From the NCBI RefSeq assembly GCF_004114975.1, contig NZ_CP030051.1:6014001-6078000 (forward strand): 64,000 bases of DNA, in the 5' to 3' direction. Numbering within the stretch: position 1 is the stretch's first letter; the number at the start of each line of letters is the position of its first letter. Of this stretch, positions 35,678 through 45,431 are shown piece after piece. A program made the position numbers and the translations under genes. The notes under the pieces were generated by a model. It was given only the letters and a program-made list of their open reading frames with translations, made no database searches and was not told the origin of the DNA. The stretch is from Bradyrhizobium guangdongense. Its GTDB lineage: Bacteria > Pseudomonadota > Alphaproteobacteria > Rhizobiales > Xanthobacteraceae.

Positions 35678-36961
35678 TTACACCGCCTCGATCAGCATGG
35701 CGCCGCCGAGCCCGCCGCCGATGCACTCGGTGGCAATCCCACGCCGCGTGCCAAGCCGCTTCATCGCGTTGACGAGATGCAGCACGATGCGATTGCCGGA
35801 AGTGCCGACGGGATGGCCGAGCGAGATCGCGCCGCCATCGACGTTGAGCTTTTCACGGTCGATCTCGCCGGCTGGGCCGTCGAGCCCCAATATCTCGCGG
35901 CAGAACTTTTCGTCATTCCAGGCGGCGAGACAGCCGAGCACCTGGGTGGCAAAGGCCTCGTTCAGCTCCCAGGTCTCGACGTCCTTGATGGTGAGGTCGT
36001 TGCGCTGAAGCAGCGGCGTGACTGACATCACAGGACCGAGTCCCATGATGCTGGGATCGAGTGCGGCCCAGTTGCTGTCCACGATCGCGGCCTTCGGCGT
36101 CAGCTTGTGCTTGGCAACAGCCGCGTCGGAGGCGAGGATCACCCAGGAGGCACCGTCGGTGATCTGCGAAGAATTCCCGGCCGTGACCTGGCCCCAGGGA
36201 CGCTCGAACACCGGCCGGAGCTTTGCCAGCGTCTCGGCTGTCGAGTCCGGGCGGACGCCATCGTCATGGTCAAAGAATTTTCCGTCACGGGAGAACGCCG
36301 TCTCGACCTCGCCTTTCAGATAGCCTTCGGCCTGCGCATGCGCGAGGCGGCGATGGCTCTCGGCGGCGTAGGCGTCGGATTGCGCGCGGGTGATACCGAA
36401 GAGGTGGCCGACGACCTCCGCGGTCTGGCCCATGTTCAATTCGGTGACGGGATCGGTCAGCCCCCGCTCGAGGCCAATGATCGGCTTGAGATCGCGTGGC
36501 CGCAGCTTGAAGGCTGCGGCCAGCTTCGCGGCCACGCCTTTGGCGCTGGCAAGGCCGCCGAACCAGCGCACGCCGGAATTCGGCCAGACCAGCGGTGCGT
36601 GGCTCAGCGCCTCGGTGCCGCCGGCCAGGATCAGGTCGGCATGGCCCTCGCGGATGTAGCGGTAGGCGGTGTCGATCGACTGCATGCCGGAGCCGCAATT
36701 GATCTGCACGGTGAAGGCGACCATGTCCTCGCCCATGCCAAGCCGGAGCGCGGCAACACGGGCCGGGTTCATCTCGTCGGCGATGACGTTGACGCAGCCG
36801 AGGATCACCTGGTCGAAATCTTCGGGCGAAAACGGCTGACGCGCCAGCAGCGGCCGCCCGCACTGCACGGCGAGATCAACAGGCGTGAACGGCCCCGGGC
36901 CGGAGCGTGCCTTCAGAAACGGCGTCCGGCTGCCGTCGACGATGAAAACCGGTCGTGCCAT
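35678..36961 (-). CDS. fadI: Acetyl-CoA C-acyltransferase (thiolase)
   Basis: The 427-residue protein is a thiolase of the FadI type by length. It has the nucleophilic cysteine in QINCGSGMQSIDTAYRYIREG, the C-terminal VDGGAISLGHPVGTSGNRIV with the catalytic histidine, and ECIGGGLGGAML with the second cysteine. It cleaves 3-ketoacyl-CoA to acetyl-CoA and a shortened acyl-CoA. Its start overlaps the fadE stop by one base, and fadB follows by 2 bp. FadA and FadI cannot be told apart from sequence alone with full confidence. Confidence 0.9.
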   Translation of the reverse strand: MARPVFIVDGSRTPFLKARSGPGPFTPVDLAVQCGRPLLARQPFSPEDFDQVILGCVNVIADEMNPARVAALRLGMGEDMVAFTVQINCGSGMQSIDTAYRYIREGHADLILAGGTEALSHAPLVWPNSGVRWFGGLASAKGVAAKLAAAFKLRPRDLKPIIGLERGLTDPVTELNMGQTAEVVGHLFGITRAQSDAYAAESHRRLAHAQAEGYLKGEVETAFSRDGKFFDHDDGVRPDSTAETLAKLRPVFERPWGQVTAGNSSQITDGASWVILASDAAVAKHKLTPKAAIVDSNWAALDPSIMGLGPVMSVTPLLQRNDLTIKDVETWELNEAFATQVLGCLAAWNDEKFCREILGLDGPAGEIDREKLNVDGGAISLGHPVGTSGNRIVLHLVNAMKRLGTRRGIATECIGGGLGGAMLIEAV

Positions 36962-39228
36962 CAGCTCGCCACCCTCTGTTCACCGAGTTCCTGGAAGAAC
37001 TGATGCACGTCGCCGGATTTCTTGTAAATCGGTGACAGCGCTTCCGGCGCAAAATCGTCGACTTCGATGACTTTCGCGACCGCTTCATGAGCGGCTGCCA
37101 GCTGCTCGCCTTCGGCCTGCGTGATCACGCCTCTGGTGACGGCGTCTTTCCAGTCGCGGATATGCGCGGCCCGCATACGCCTGGCGATGGCGTCGCTCGC
37201 TGCGACAAGCCTGAACGCGCGCTCCAGCCGGGCGAAGCCGCTGTCGTCGTCGACATAGGCGAGGTCCGGCGTCAGACGCTCGCGCGCCGCAGACGGCTCC
37301 AGCACGAGGCTTGCGCAGTGGTGCACGACGCGATCGGACGGCCCGAGCACGCGCGTCCCGAAGGGCTGAACCACGAGCTTGAGGATCACCGCGACAAAGC
37401 GATTGGGCAGATTGGCGAGGATTTCGGCCAGCCTGATCTCGATGGTCTTGAAGCCGCTCGCCATGCACGATTCCAGCGCGACAAAATCCTCCTTCTGCCG
37501 GCCCTCGTCCTCCCAGCGCTTGAGCGCAGCGGAGAGCAAGTACAGCTCGGAGAGGATGTCGCCGAAGCGCGCCGACAGCATCTCCTTGCGCTTGAGCGCG
37601 CCACCGAGCGTCAGCAGCGCCATGTCGGCGCAGAGCGCAAACGCCGCGGAATAACGCGAGAGCTGGCGATAGAATGGCGTGGCATCGCCCGCTTCGGGCG
37701 CCAGCGCGAAGGCGCCAAAGGTCCAACTCCGGCCGAAGGCCCGGAACAGGGTCTTAAAGCTATGGCCGACATGTTTCCAGAATACCTTATCGAAAGCGGA
37801 GAGCCCGCGCTCGCGGTCGGTATCGGCAAGCGCGTTCATTTCCTCCAGCAGATAGGGATGCGCGCGGATCGCGCCTTGCCCGAACACGATGAGATTGCGG
37901 GTGAGGATGTTGGCGCCCTCGACCGTGATGCCGACAGGCACGGCGCGGTGCAGATTGCCGAGATAGTTTTGCGGCCCGTCGATCACGGCCTTGCCGCCAT
38001 GGATGTCCATGGCGTCGTCGACCGCGGTGCGCATCCGTTCGGTCGCATGCAGCTTCATGATGCCTGATATCACGGCGGGGTGGACGCCGGCGTTGAGCGC
38101 CGCGCAGGTCAGCCGGCGCGCGGCGTCGAGTTGGTAGGCGGTGGCGACGATGCGGGCGAGCGGCTCCTCGACGCCCTCGAATTTCGAGATGGAGATGCCG
38201 AACTGCTCGCGGATGCGGGCATAGGCGCCGGTGGTGCGCGCGGCATAGGCGGCGCCCGCGGCGGAGAGCGACGGCAGCGAGATGCCGCGGCCGGCGGCAA
38301 GCGCCGTCATCAGCATCTTCCAGCCCTGCCCGAGCCGCTCCTTGCCGCCGATCACATAATCGAGCGGGATGAAGACGTCGCGACCCCGGTTCGGGCCATT
38401 CTGGAATACCTGCATCGAGGGCAGATGGCGATGGCCGATCTCGACGCCGGGCAGGTTGGTCGGGATCAGCGCGACGGTGATACCGAGGTCTTCCCGGTCG
38501 CCGACGAGATGATCGGGATCATGGGCCTTGAAGGCGAGACCGAGCAGCGTCGCGACGGGACCGAGCGTGATGTAGCGCTTGTGCCAGTTGAGCCGTAGGC
38601 CTGTGACCTCGCGCCCGTCGAAATCGCCTTTGCAGATGATGCCGGTGTCGACCATCGAAGCGGCATCGGAGCCCGCTTCCGGGCTGGTGAGCCCGAAACA
38701 GGGAATGTCACGACCGTCGGCGAGACGCGGCAGCCAGCGCTCCTGCTGCTCTTTCGTACCAAACCGCATCAAGAGCTCGCCGGGCCCGAGCGAGTTCGGC
38801 ACCATCACCGTGACGGCCGCGGCGATCGAGCGGGTCGAGATTTTTCGGACGACTTCCGAATGCGCATAGGGCGAAAAGCCGAGGCCGCCAAACCCCTTCG
38901 GGATTATCATGCCGAAGAATTTTTCACGCTTGATGAAATGCCAAACGTCCGGCGGCAGGTCGCGCCATTCCCAGAAGATCTTCCACTCGTCGAGCATGGC
39001 GCAGAGTTCGTCGACGGGACCGTTGAGGAAGGCCTCCTCCTCATCGGTCAATTTCGCCTGCGGGATTTTCAGCAGCTTCGACCAATCGGGATTGCCCGTG
39101 AAGAGATCGGCATCCCACCAGACATCACCGGCCTCCAGGGCTTCGCGCTCGGTGTCGGACATCGCCGGCAGCACGCCGCGTGCGAGAGCGAAGATCGGCT
39201 TTGTGATGGTGTCGCGGCGGAAGCTCAT
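36961..39228 (-). CDS. fadE: Acyl-CoA dehydrogenase FadE
   Basis: FadE performs the first oxidation of acyl-CoA in beta-oxidation. The 755-residue length and the two-domain layout (flavin dehydrogenase about 80-480, extra C-terminal domain about 500-750) are those of the proteobacterial FadE rather than shorter ACADs. Motifs include CFGLTSPEAGSDAASMVDTG, the YVIGGKERLGQGWKMLMTAL region and the DIHGGKAVIDGPQNYLG segment. I chose the ATG complementary to 39226-39228 because TGAGG lies 8 bp upstream; an ATG four codons earlier is less well placed. It heads the operon. Confidence 0.92.
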   Translation of the reverse strand: MSFRRDTITKPIFALARGVLPAMSDTEREALEAGDVWWDADLFTGNPDWSKLLKIPQAKLTDEEEAFLNGPVDELCAMLDEWKIFWEWRDLPPDVWHFIKREKFFGMIIPKGFGGLGFSPYAHSEVVRKISTRSIAAAVTVMVPNSLGPGELLMRFGTKEQQERWLPRLADGRDIPCFGLTSPEAGSDAASMVDTGIICKGDFDGREVTGLRLNWHKRYITLGPVATLLGLAFKAHDPDHLVGDREDLGITVALIPTNLPGVEIGHRHLPSMQVFQNGPNRGRDVFIPLDYVIGGKERLGQGWKMLMTALAAGRGISLPSLSAAGAAYAARTTGAYARIREQFGISISKFEGVEEPLARIVATAYQLDAARRLTCAALNAGVHPAVISGIMKLHATERMRTAVDDAMDIHGGKAVIDGPQNYLGNLHRAVPVGITVEGANILTRNLIVFGQGAIRAHPYLLEEMNALADTDRERGLSAFDKVFWKHVGHSFKTLFRAFGRSWTFGAFALAPEAGDATPFYRQLSRYSAAFALCADMALLTLGGALKRKEMLSARFGDILSELYLLSAALKRWEDEGRQKEDFVALESCMASGFKTIEIRLAEILANLPNRFVAVILKLVVQPFGTRVLGPSDRVVHHCASLVLEPSAARERLTPDLAYVDDDSGFARLERAFRLVAASDAIARRMRAAHIRDWKDAVTRGVITQAEGEQLAAAHEAVAKVIEVDDFAPEALSPIYKKSGDVHQFFQELGEQRVAS

Positions 39229-39543
39229 GGCGGACCTCATGCATCGGCGCGGATAGCGGGCATTTTAGCGGAAACTGGCCGGGGGCGGTGAACATCTCAC
39301 GCGCAAAGTGATGCGAATTGACGCGGCCGGGCGACCGCCCTGGCGACCATAACGGCCGGGGCGTGCTGGCAGTTCCGGGAAGCATGGGGCGCAATCTCTC
39401 CCCACGTCATTCCGGGGCGCGCCTCTTGCGCGAGCTAAGATGCGAAATTGCGCATCTGAGAATCCATACTCCCGAGGGTGGTTATGGATTCCGGGCTCGA
39501 CGCTCACGCGTCGCCCCGGAATGACGGTGGGGAGCGAGGTCGG
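39229..39543. other. 315-bp gap with promoter region and family C repeat
   Basis: Apart from the family C repeat at 39405-39526, this gap contains the presumed promoter side of fadE (39229-39400) in which I see no clear operator. No gene-like frame has coding character here. Confidence 0.5.
39405..39526. repeat. Dispersed palindromic repeat, family C copy 2
   Basis: The element opens with CGTCATTCCGGGGCGCGCC and closes with GCGTCGCCCCGGAATGACG, a near-perfect inverted pair. Inner arms ATGCGAAATTGCGCAT and GAATCCATAC/GGTTATGGATTC occur. It shares its ends with 32662-32750 but is longer and has an extra inner part. Confidence 0.8.
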
Positions 39544-40167
39544 CTAATCCGGCCGGACCATCTCGAACATGTTTTCCGGCTTGATCTCGAAATAGTCGCC
39601 GCGGCGGCCGGCGCGCGTGATCGGGCGGGCAGCGGCGGTCTGGTAGACGCCGTCCTTGATCATCGCCTTGTCGATATGAACGGCGACGACCTCGCCGAGC
39701 GTCAGCCAGGCATCGGCCTCCTTGCCGTTGGCGCCCTTGAGACGGATGATATCGGAGACCTTGCATTCGAACGCGACCGGGCTCTCGCCCACCCGCGGCA
39801 CGTTGACGAGCTTGCCGGGCACGGCGGTCAGCCCCGCGATCTCGAATTCGTCGACCTCGGGCGCAACATGGGCAGCGGTCGCGTTCATGTGCCTGGCGAG
39901 ATCCATGGTGGCGAGATTCCAGACGAATTCGCCGGTCTGCTGGATGTTCGAGACCGTGTCCTTCCAATTGGTGGAGGAGAAGCCAATGATCGGCGGCACA
40001 TAAGCAAACGCATTGAAGAAGCTGTAGGGCGCGAGGTTGACGTGGCCCTTGACGTCGCGCGAGGAGATCCAGCCGATCGGCCGCGGCGCGATGATGGCAT
40101 TGAAGGGATCGTGCTTGAGGCCATGGCCCTTGGCGGGCTCATAGAAGTGCAGGTCTTTCTCGGTCAC
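39544..40167 (-). CDS. Flavin reductase-like domain protein
   Basis: The 207-residue protein belongs to the flavin-reductase-like, FMN-binding split-barrel family. Characteristic segments are FNAIIAPRPIGWISSRDVKG, NLAPYSFFNAFAYVPPIIGF and KDTVSNIQQTGEFVWNLAT. Members either reduce flavin with NAD(P)H for a partner oxygenase or bind FMN in other redox roles. No partner oxygenase gene adjoins it; the nearest flavin hydroxylase is about 10 kb away and is of the self-sufficient type. The role is unknown. Confidence 0.88.
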   Translation of the reverse strand: MTEKDLHFYEPAKGHGLKHDPFNAIIAPRPIGWISSRDVKGHVNLAPYSFFNAFAYVPPIIGFSSTNWKDTVSNIQQTGEFVWNLATMDLARHMNATAAHVAPEVDEFEIAGLTAVPGKLVNVPRVGESPVAFECKVSDIIRLKGANGKEADAWLTLGEVVAVHIDKAMIKDGVYQTAAARPITRAGRRGDYFEIKPENMFEMVRPD

Positions 40168-40183
40168 GCGCTGCTTCCTTGTT

Positions 40184-40263
40184 CGTCATTGCGAGCGCGG
40201 CGAAGCAATCCAGAATCCCACCGCAGAGACTGCCTGGATTGCTTCGCTCCGCTCGCAATGACG
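40184..40263. repeat. Dispersed palindromic repeat, family A copy 3
   Basis: This is the most regular copy: CGTCATTGCGAGCGCGGCGA at the left end and TCCGCTCGCAATGACGG at the right, with CAATCCAG/CTGGATTG inside. It forms a long hairpin between two genes on the same strand. Confidence 0.85.
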
Positions 40264-40339
40264 GAGTTTGTTGATCCGTCGTCGCATACCGTTAGTCCGG
40301 CGCGCTCGACCTGCTTATAAGGGGAAACGCCCGACGCCG

Positions 40340-40939
40340 TCAGTGGCGCGGCGACAGACCCGCGATGACGAAATCGATCATCTGGTCGATGGTCGGACCC
40401 GGCTTGGTGGCGCACTGGGCGATCATCTGGGGGTGGAAGAAACGCATCATGGCCGTGCAGGCACACAGTGCAGCCAGCTGAAGGTCGGGGGCCTCGAACT
40501 CGCCGGAGGCCACACCCTGGGCGATCATCTGGCCGACCACGCCGGCGATGCACTCCATATGGTTGACGCAGACCGCCCAATCCTCCTGCATCGCGATCTC
40601 GACCATCTCGTGCAGCTTGTTGTCGCCGACATAGCGCTCGGTGTTCATGCGATGGACGGTGGTGAGCAGCTCGCGGAAGCGTTCCTTGACCGGACCGGGC
40701 TTCGCCACGATCCGCTGCGCCTCGAGCTCGACCTCGCCCATCAGCCCTCGCGCCACCGCCTGGTGGATCGCCTTCTTCGATTCGAAGAAGCGATAGACGT
40801 TGGCGGGGCTCATCCGCAGCTCTTTGGCGATGTCTCCGACCGTGGTCTTCTGATAGCCGATCAGGCGGAACAGCCGCTCGGCCACCTCGAGGATACGCTC
40901 CCGGGTGTCGCCTTCGATATGTTCCGAAATCAGGGCCAT
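40340..40939 (-). CDS. TetR-family regulator of the RND efflux operon
   Basis: The 199-residue protein starts at the ATG complementary to 40937-40939. The N-terminal TetR helix-turn-helix (about 10-60) reads TRERILEVAERLFRLIGYQK then TTVGDIAKELRMSPANVYRF. The C-terminal domain (about 80-195) resembles TetR_C domains of efflux regulators. It lies 34 bp after the RND permease gene on the same strand, so it is probably the last gene of the efflux operon and its own repressor. The effector is unknown. Confidence 0.88.
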   Translation of the reverse strand: MALISEHIEGDTRERILEVAERLFRLIGYQKTTVGDIAKELRMSPANVYRFFESKKAIHQAVARGLMGEVELEAQRIVAKPGPVKERFRELLTTVHRMNTERYVGDNKLHEMVEIAMQEDWAVCVNHMECIAGVVGQMIAQGVASGEFEAPDLQLAALCACTAMMRFFHPQMIAQCATKPGPTIDQMIDFVIAGLSPRH

Positions 40940-40973
40940 CAATCAGGACTCGCTCACCAGCACTTCATCTCAC

Positions 40974-43900
40974 TTATTCAGCCGCCTCAGCAAGCGGAAT
41001 TGCGTGCTCGTCATCGCTCCCATGCTGCGACGCGGCAGGCTGTTCGGGGGTACCGGCCTCATCCAGGCTCTTGCGGAACCAGAGGGCGTAGAGACCCGGC
41101 AGGTACAGCAACGTCAGGAAGGTCGCAACGAACAAGCCGCCCATGATGGTGATCGCCATCGGGCCCCAGAAGGCCGAGCGCGACAGCGGGATCATGGCGA
41201 GGATTGCCGCCAGCGCCGTCAGCACCACCGGTCGGGCGCGACGGACGGTCGCCTCCACGATCGCCTCCCGGCGCGTCAGACCATGGGACACGTCGGTCTC
41301 GATCTGGTCGACCAGGATAACCGTGTTGCGCATGATCATACCCGCGAGCGCGATCAGGCCGAGCAGCGCCACGAAGCCGAACGGGGCATTGGCCACGTTG
41401 AGGCCGAACGAGGCGCCGACGATGCCGAGCGGCGCGGTCAGGAACACCAGGAACAGGCGCGAAAAGCTCTGCAGCTGAATCATCAGCAGCGTGAGCATCA
41501 CCATGACCATCACCGGGAAGAGGACGAAGATCGAGGCATTGCCCTTGGCCGACTCCTCGAACGCACCACCCGGCTCGATGCGGTAGGCCGGCTCGAGGTA
41601 GTCCTTGATCTGCTGGAGCTTCGGCGTGATCTGGTTGGTGACATCGGGCGCCTGCACGCCGTCGATGACGTCGGAGCGCACGGTGATCGCCATGTCGCGA
41701 TTGCGCCGCCACATGATCGGCTCCTCGTGGGAATACTCGATCCTGGCGATCTGCTGCAGCGGCACGGCAACGCCGTTCTTCGAGGTGATGGTGAGATCGC
41801 CGACACCGCCGAGGTCGAGGCGTTCGGACGGGATCGCCCGGGCGACCACGGCGACCTTCTCGATGCCGTCACGCACGGTCGTCACCTGCGCGCCGGAGAT
41901 CAGCATCGACAGCGCCTGCGAGACGTCCTGGGGCGTGAGCCCCATGGCGCGGGCACGATCCTGGTCGACGACAAGCTTGAGGTAGGGCGACTGCTCGTTC
42001 CAGTCGAGCTGGACGTCCTTGACGTTCTTGTTCTGACGCATGACGTCGCGGACCTGGTAGGCGATCTCGCGCACCTTGTTGGCGTCGGGGCCGATCACGC
42101 GGAACTGGACGGGGAAGCCGACCGGCGGACCGAAGTTGAAGCGGTCGACGCGGACGCGCGCTTCCGTCAGCATGCCATCGGCAACCGCGCCCTCGATCTT
42201 GGCCTTGACCCGCTCGCGCGCCTCGACGCCCTTGGCGACGATGACGATCTCGGCAAAAGCCTCGTTCGGAAGTTGCGGGTTGAGGCCGAGCCAGAAGCGC
42301 GGCGAGCCCTGGCCGACATAGGACGTATAGGTCTCGATGTCCTTGTCGTCCTTCAGCAGCGTCTCGGCCTGCTTCACCGCCTTTTCGGTGACGTTGAAGG
42401 CGGTGCCCTCGGGCAGACGCAGCTGGAGGAACAGTTCGGGCCGCTCAGACAGCGGGAAGAACTGCTGCTGGACATGGCCGAAGCCGACGACGGAGGCGAT
42501 GAAGATGCCGACGGTCGCGGCCACCACCGTGATGCGGTGATTGACGCACCATTGCACGATCGCGCGCAGGCCCTTGTACATGCGCGTCTCGTAGACCGCG
42601 TGCGGATCGTGGTTGTGGTGCACCTTCATCTCGGGCAGCAGCTTGACGCCGATATAGGGCGTGAAGATCACCGCCACGAACCACGAGGCGACCAGCGCGA
42701 TCGCCACGATCCAGAAGATGCTGCCGGCATATTCGCCGACCGCAGAATTGGCAAAGCCGATGGGGAGGAAGCCAGCGGCCGTGACCAGCGTTCCCGTGAG
42801 CATCGGAAACGCAGTTGATTCCCAGGCAAAGGACGCCGCGCGCATGCGGTCCCAGCCCTGCTCCATCTTCACCACCATCATCTCGACCGCGATGATGGCG
42901 TCGTCGACGAGAAGGCCGAGCGCGATGATCAGCGCGCCGAGCGTGATGCGGTGCAGGTCCAGCGACATCGTGTTCATCACGATGAAGACGATGCCGAGCA
43001 CCAGGGGCACGGACAGCGCGACCACGATGCCCGTTCGCCAGCCCAGCGCCAGGAAGGAGACGAACAGCACGATCACGAGCGCTTCCATGAAGGAGTGCAC
43101 GAACTCGCCGACGGCGTGCTCGACCACCTTGGGCTGGTCGGCGATCATCTTGAAGTCGATGCCCTGCGGCACGGCTTTCATGAACTCGTCCGTGGCCTTC
43201 TCGACGTCCTTGCCGAGCTCGAGGATGTTGGCGCCCTTGGCGGTGACGACGCCGATGCCGATCGCCGCCTTGCCTTCCTGGCGCACCACGAAGCTCGGCG
43301 GATCGACATAGCCGTGGGTGACGGTGGCGATGTCGCCAAGACGGAACACGCGGCCGTTGCTCTCGACCGGGGTCTCGGCGACGGCCTTGGCGCCGTCGAG
43401 CGCGCCGGTGACGCGCAGCGGCACGCGCTGCGAGGAGGTTTCGACCGTGCCGGCCGGCGTCACGTTGTTCTGCTTGGCGAGTGAATCGAACAGTGCCTGC
43501 GGCGTGATGCCGAGCGTGGCGAGCTTGGCGTGGCTGAACTCGACGAAGATGCGTTCGTCCTGGTTGCCGTACATGTCGACCTTGGTCACACCAGGCACCT
43601 TGAGGAGGCGCTGACGGAAACCTTCGGCGACCTTCTTGAGCTGGGCGTAATCGGCGCCGTCGCCGGTCACCATGTAGAGGATGGAATCGACGTCGGAGAA
43701 CTCGTCATTGACGACCGGCCCGAGAATGCCCGAGGGCAACTGCCCCTGGACGTCGACGAGCTTCTTGCGCAGCAAATAGAAGAGGTAAGGCACGTCCTTC
43801 GGCGGCGTGGAGTCGCGGAAGGTGACCTGAAGCGCGGTGAAGCCGGGCTTGGAATAGGTCTGCACCTTCTCGAAATAGGGCAGCTCCTGGATCTTCTTCT

Positions 43901-44111
43901 CGATGGGATCGGCGACCTGCTCCTGCATCTCCTGCGCGGTCGCGCCCGGCCACATCACGGAGACGTTGACCACCTTCACCGTGAAGAACGGATCCTCGGC
44001 GCGGCCGAGTTTCTGATACGAGAAGAAGCCTGCGACGCCGAGCACGAGCATCAGGAAGAGAACCAGCGTCGGATGACTGACGGCCCAAGCCGAAAGGTTG
44101 AAGCGCTTCAT
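40974..44111 (-). CDS. RND efflux permease
   Basis: The 1045-residue protein is an inner-membrane RND pump of the AcrB/MexB superfamily. It opens with AWAVSHPTLVLFLMLVLGVA, has two sets of membrane helices with two large periplasmic loops, and carries the proton-relay acidic pair in LIIALGLLVDDAIIAVEMMV. It exports hydrophobic compounds with a periplasmic adaptor and an outer-membrane channel; no channel gene is in this cluster, so it must use one encoded elsewhere. The start complements 44109-44111. A 176-bp gap with a degenerate family A repeat separates it from the adaptor gene. Confidence 0.93.
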   Translation of the reverse strand: MKRFNLSAWAVSHPTLVLFLMLVLGVAGFFSYQKLGRAEDPFFTVKVVNVSVMWPGATAQEMQEQVADPIEKKIQELPYFEKVQTYSKPGFTALQVTFRDSTPPKDVPYLFYLLRKKLVDVQGQLPSGILGPVVNDEFSDVDSILYMVTGDGADYAQLKKVAEGFRQRLLKVPGVTKVDMYGNQDERIFVEFSHAKLATLGITPQALFDSLAKQNNVTPAGTVETSSQRVPLRVTGALDGAKAVAETPVESNGRVFRLGDIATVTHGYVDPPSFVVRQEGKAAIGIGVVTAKGANILELGKDVEKATDEFMKAVPQGIDFKMIADQPKVVEHAVGEFVHSFMEALVIVLFVSFLALGWRTGIVVALSVPLVLGIVFIVMNTMSLDLHRITLGALIIALGLLVDDAIIAVEMMVVKMEQGWDRMRAASFAWESTAFPMLTGTLVTAAGFLPIGFANSAVGEYAGSIFWIVAIALVASWFVAVIFTPYIGVKLLPEMKVHHNHDPHAVYETRMYKGLRAIVQWCVNHRITVVAATVGIFIASVVGFGHVQQQFFPLSERPELFLQLRLPEGTAFNVTEKAVKQAETLLKDDKDIETYTSYVGQGSPRFWLGLNPQLPNEAFAEIVIVAKGVEARERVKAKIEGAVADGMLTEARVRVDRFNFGPPVGFPVQFRVIGPDANKVREIAYQVRDVMRQNKNVKDVQLDWNEQSPYLKLVVDQDRARAMGLTPQDVSQALSMLISGAQVTTVRDGIEKVAVVARAIPSERLDLGGVGDLTITSKNGVAVPLQQIARIEYSHEEPIMWRRNRDMAITVRSDVIDGVQAPDVTNQITPKLQQIKDYLEPAYRIEPGGAFEESAKGNASIFVLFPVMVMVMLTLLMIQLQSFSRLFLVFLTAPLGIVGASFGLNVANAPFGFVALLGLIALAGMIMRNTVILVDQIETDVSHGLTRREAIVEATVRRARPVVLTALAAILAMIPLSRSAFWGPMAITIMGGLFVATFLTLLYLPGLYALWFRKSLDEAGTPEQPAASQHGSDDEHAIPLAEAAE

Positions 44112-44167
44112 CGCACTCTCCGAAAGAGAATCCAGTTGTCCAAAACGACAGCCGCTCTGTTCAAGGC

Positions 44168-44230
44168 GTCGTCGCGAGGCAGCGAAGCAATCCAGGGGGC
44201 TGGGCAGGTTCTGGATCGCTTCGCCGCTTC
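44168..44230. repeat. Dispersed palindromic repeat, family A copy 4 (degenerate)
   Basis: The core AGCGAAGCAATCCAGG is kept, with an inverted TCTGGATCGCTTCGCCG arm, but the outer CATTGCGAG ends are eroded. It lies between the adaptor and permease genes of the RND operon. Confidence 0.65.
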
Positions 44231-44287
44231 AGCCTTTGCGTAGGGGCAAGGGCCGAAACTCACCTCACACGACGTAACGCGTAAACT

Positions 44288-45394
44288 CTAGAAAGACAGC
44301 GACGACACGACCCGCACCTTCTGGCCGGGATCGAGCTTCTGCACACCGAGGGCGACGATCTTGGCGCCTTCCTCCACACCACTGGTGATGACGACGTCGT
44401 TGCTGTCGTAGGCCTTCACCGCGACCGGCTTCAAGGTGACCTTGCCGTTGTCGTCGACGACGTAGAAGGACGGCTTGCCGCCTTCGTTGAACAGCGCCGA
44501 TAGCGGCAGCCGGGCGACACGCTCGGTGGCGGCGTCCGACAGCGTCAGCGTCGCGGTCATGCCGAGCGCGACCTTGTCGTCGGCCTCGGGCAGCGAGAAT
44601 TTTGCAAGGTAAGTCCGCGTGGCGGGGTCGGCAGCCGGCGCGATCTCGCGCAGCTTCGCCGTATATTTCTTGTCCGGTTCGGACCAAAGAGTGACGCTGG
44701 CGACGCCCGATTTGGCGCGTCCAACCAGCGTCTCAGGGATCGCGACGACCGCCTCCTTTTCAGCAAAGCGGGCCACACGGATCGAAGCCTGGCCTGCGGC
44801 GACCACCTGGCCGGGCTCGATCAGCGTTGCGGTGACGACGCCGCGGGCGTCGGCAACGAGCGTCGCGTAGGAAAGAGAATTCCTGGTGAGTTCGACCGAA
44901 CGGACGGCGCGGTCGAGGCGCGCACGCGCTTCGTCGGCCGCGGCCCGGCTCGAATCCATCGCAGCATCGGTCGTCCAGCCCTTGGCCTTCAGGTCCTTGG
45001 CGCGTTGCTCGGCGGCGGCGGCCTGGGCCAGCACGCCGGTGGCGGCGGTCTGTTCGGCGACCGCCTGCTCGGCCTGGAGCTTCAGGTCGACCTCGTCGAG
45101 AGTCGCGAGCGCCTGGCCGACTTCGACGGTCTGGCCGACCTCCACCAGGCGCTTGGCAACCTTGCCCGCGACGCGAAAGCCGAGATCGCTCTCGATGCGG
45201 GGCTTGATGGTGCCGACGAAGCTGCGCTCCGGAGTCTCGGCATCATAATGCGCAGTCGCGACCAGAACTGGCCGCGGCGGTTCGGCCTTTTGCGCCACGG
45301 TATCGTTGCACCCGGCTAGCGCGACGGCCATCACGGCCAGCGACACGCCCGCCAAGAGCCTGGAATAGCTGGACAAAACGGACCGAACGAACAT
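44288..45394 (-). CDS. RND efflux periplasmic adaptor (lipoprotein)
   Basis: I take the ATG complementary to 45392-45394 (MFVRSVLSSYSRLLAGVSLA) as start, giving 368 residues. It has a lipobox VALAGC29, so it is anchored to the inner membrane by a lipid. The adaptor domains follow: barrel-sandwich (AETPERSFVGTIKPRIESDL), a coiled-coil hairpin rich in Ala and Gln (about 85-150), and a beta-barrel region (about 200-290). It links the RND pump to an outer-membrane channel. An alternative TTG start lies 24 bp upstream. Confidence 0.9.
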   Translation of the reverse strand: MFVRSVLSSYSRLLAGVSLAVMAVALAGCNDTVAQKAEPPRPVLVATAHYDAETPERSFVGTIKPRIESDLGFRVAGKVAKRLVEVGQTVEVGQALATLDEVDLKLQAEQAVAEQTAATGVLAQAAAAEQRAKDLKAKGWTTDAAMDSSRAAADEARARLDRAVRSVELTRNSLSYATLVADARGVVTATLIEPGQVVAAGQASIRVARFAEKEAVVAIPETLVGRAKSGVASVTLWSEPDKKYTAKLREIAPAADPATRTYLAKFSLPEADDKVALGMTATLTLSDAATERVARLPLSALFNEGGKPSFYVVDDNGKVTLKPVAVKAYDSNDVVITSGVEEGAKIVALGVQKLDPGQKVRVVSSLSF

Positions 45395-45431
45395 CGGAGG
45401 ACACTCCTGCGTCTGCAATGAGAGGAATGTC

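Noticed and set aside
40905..42818. Open frame of 637 codons opposite the RND permease
   Set aside because: It is rich in Asp, His, Arg and Glu, as expected for the complement of a membrane-protein gene; the RND motifs are on the other strand.
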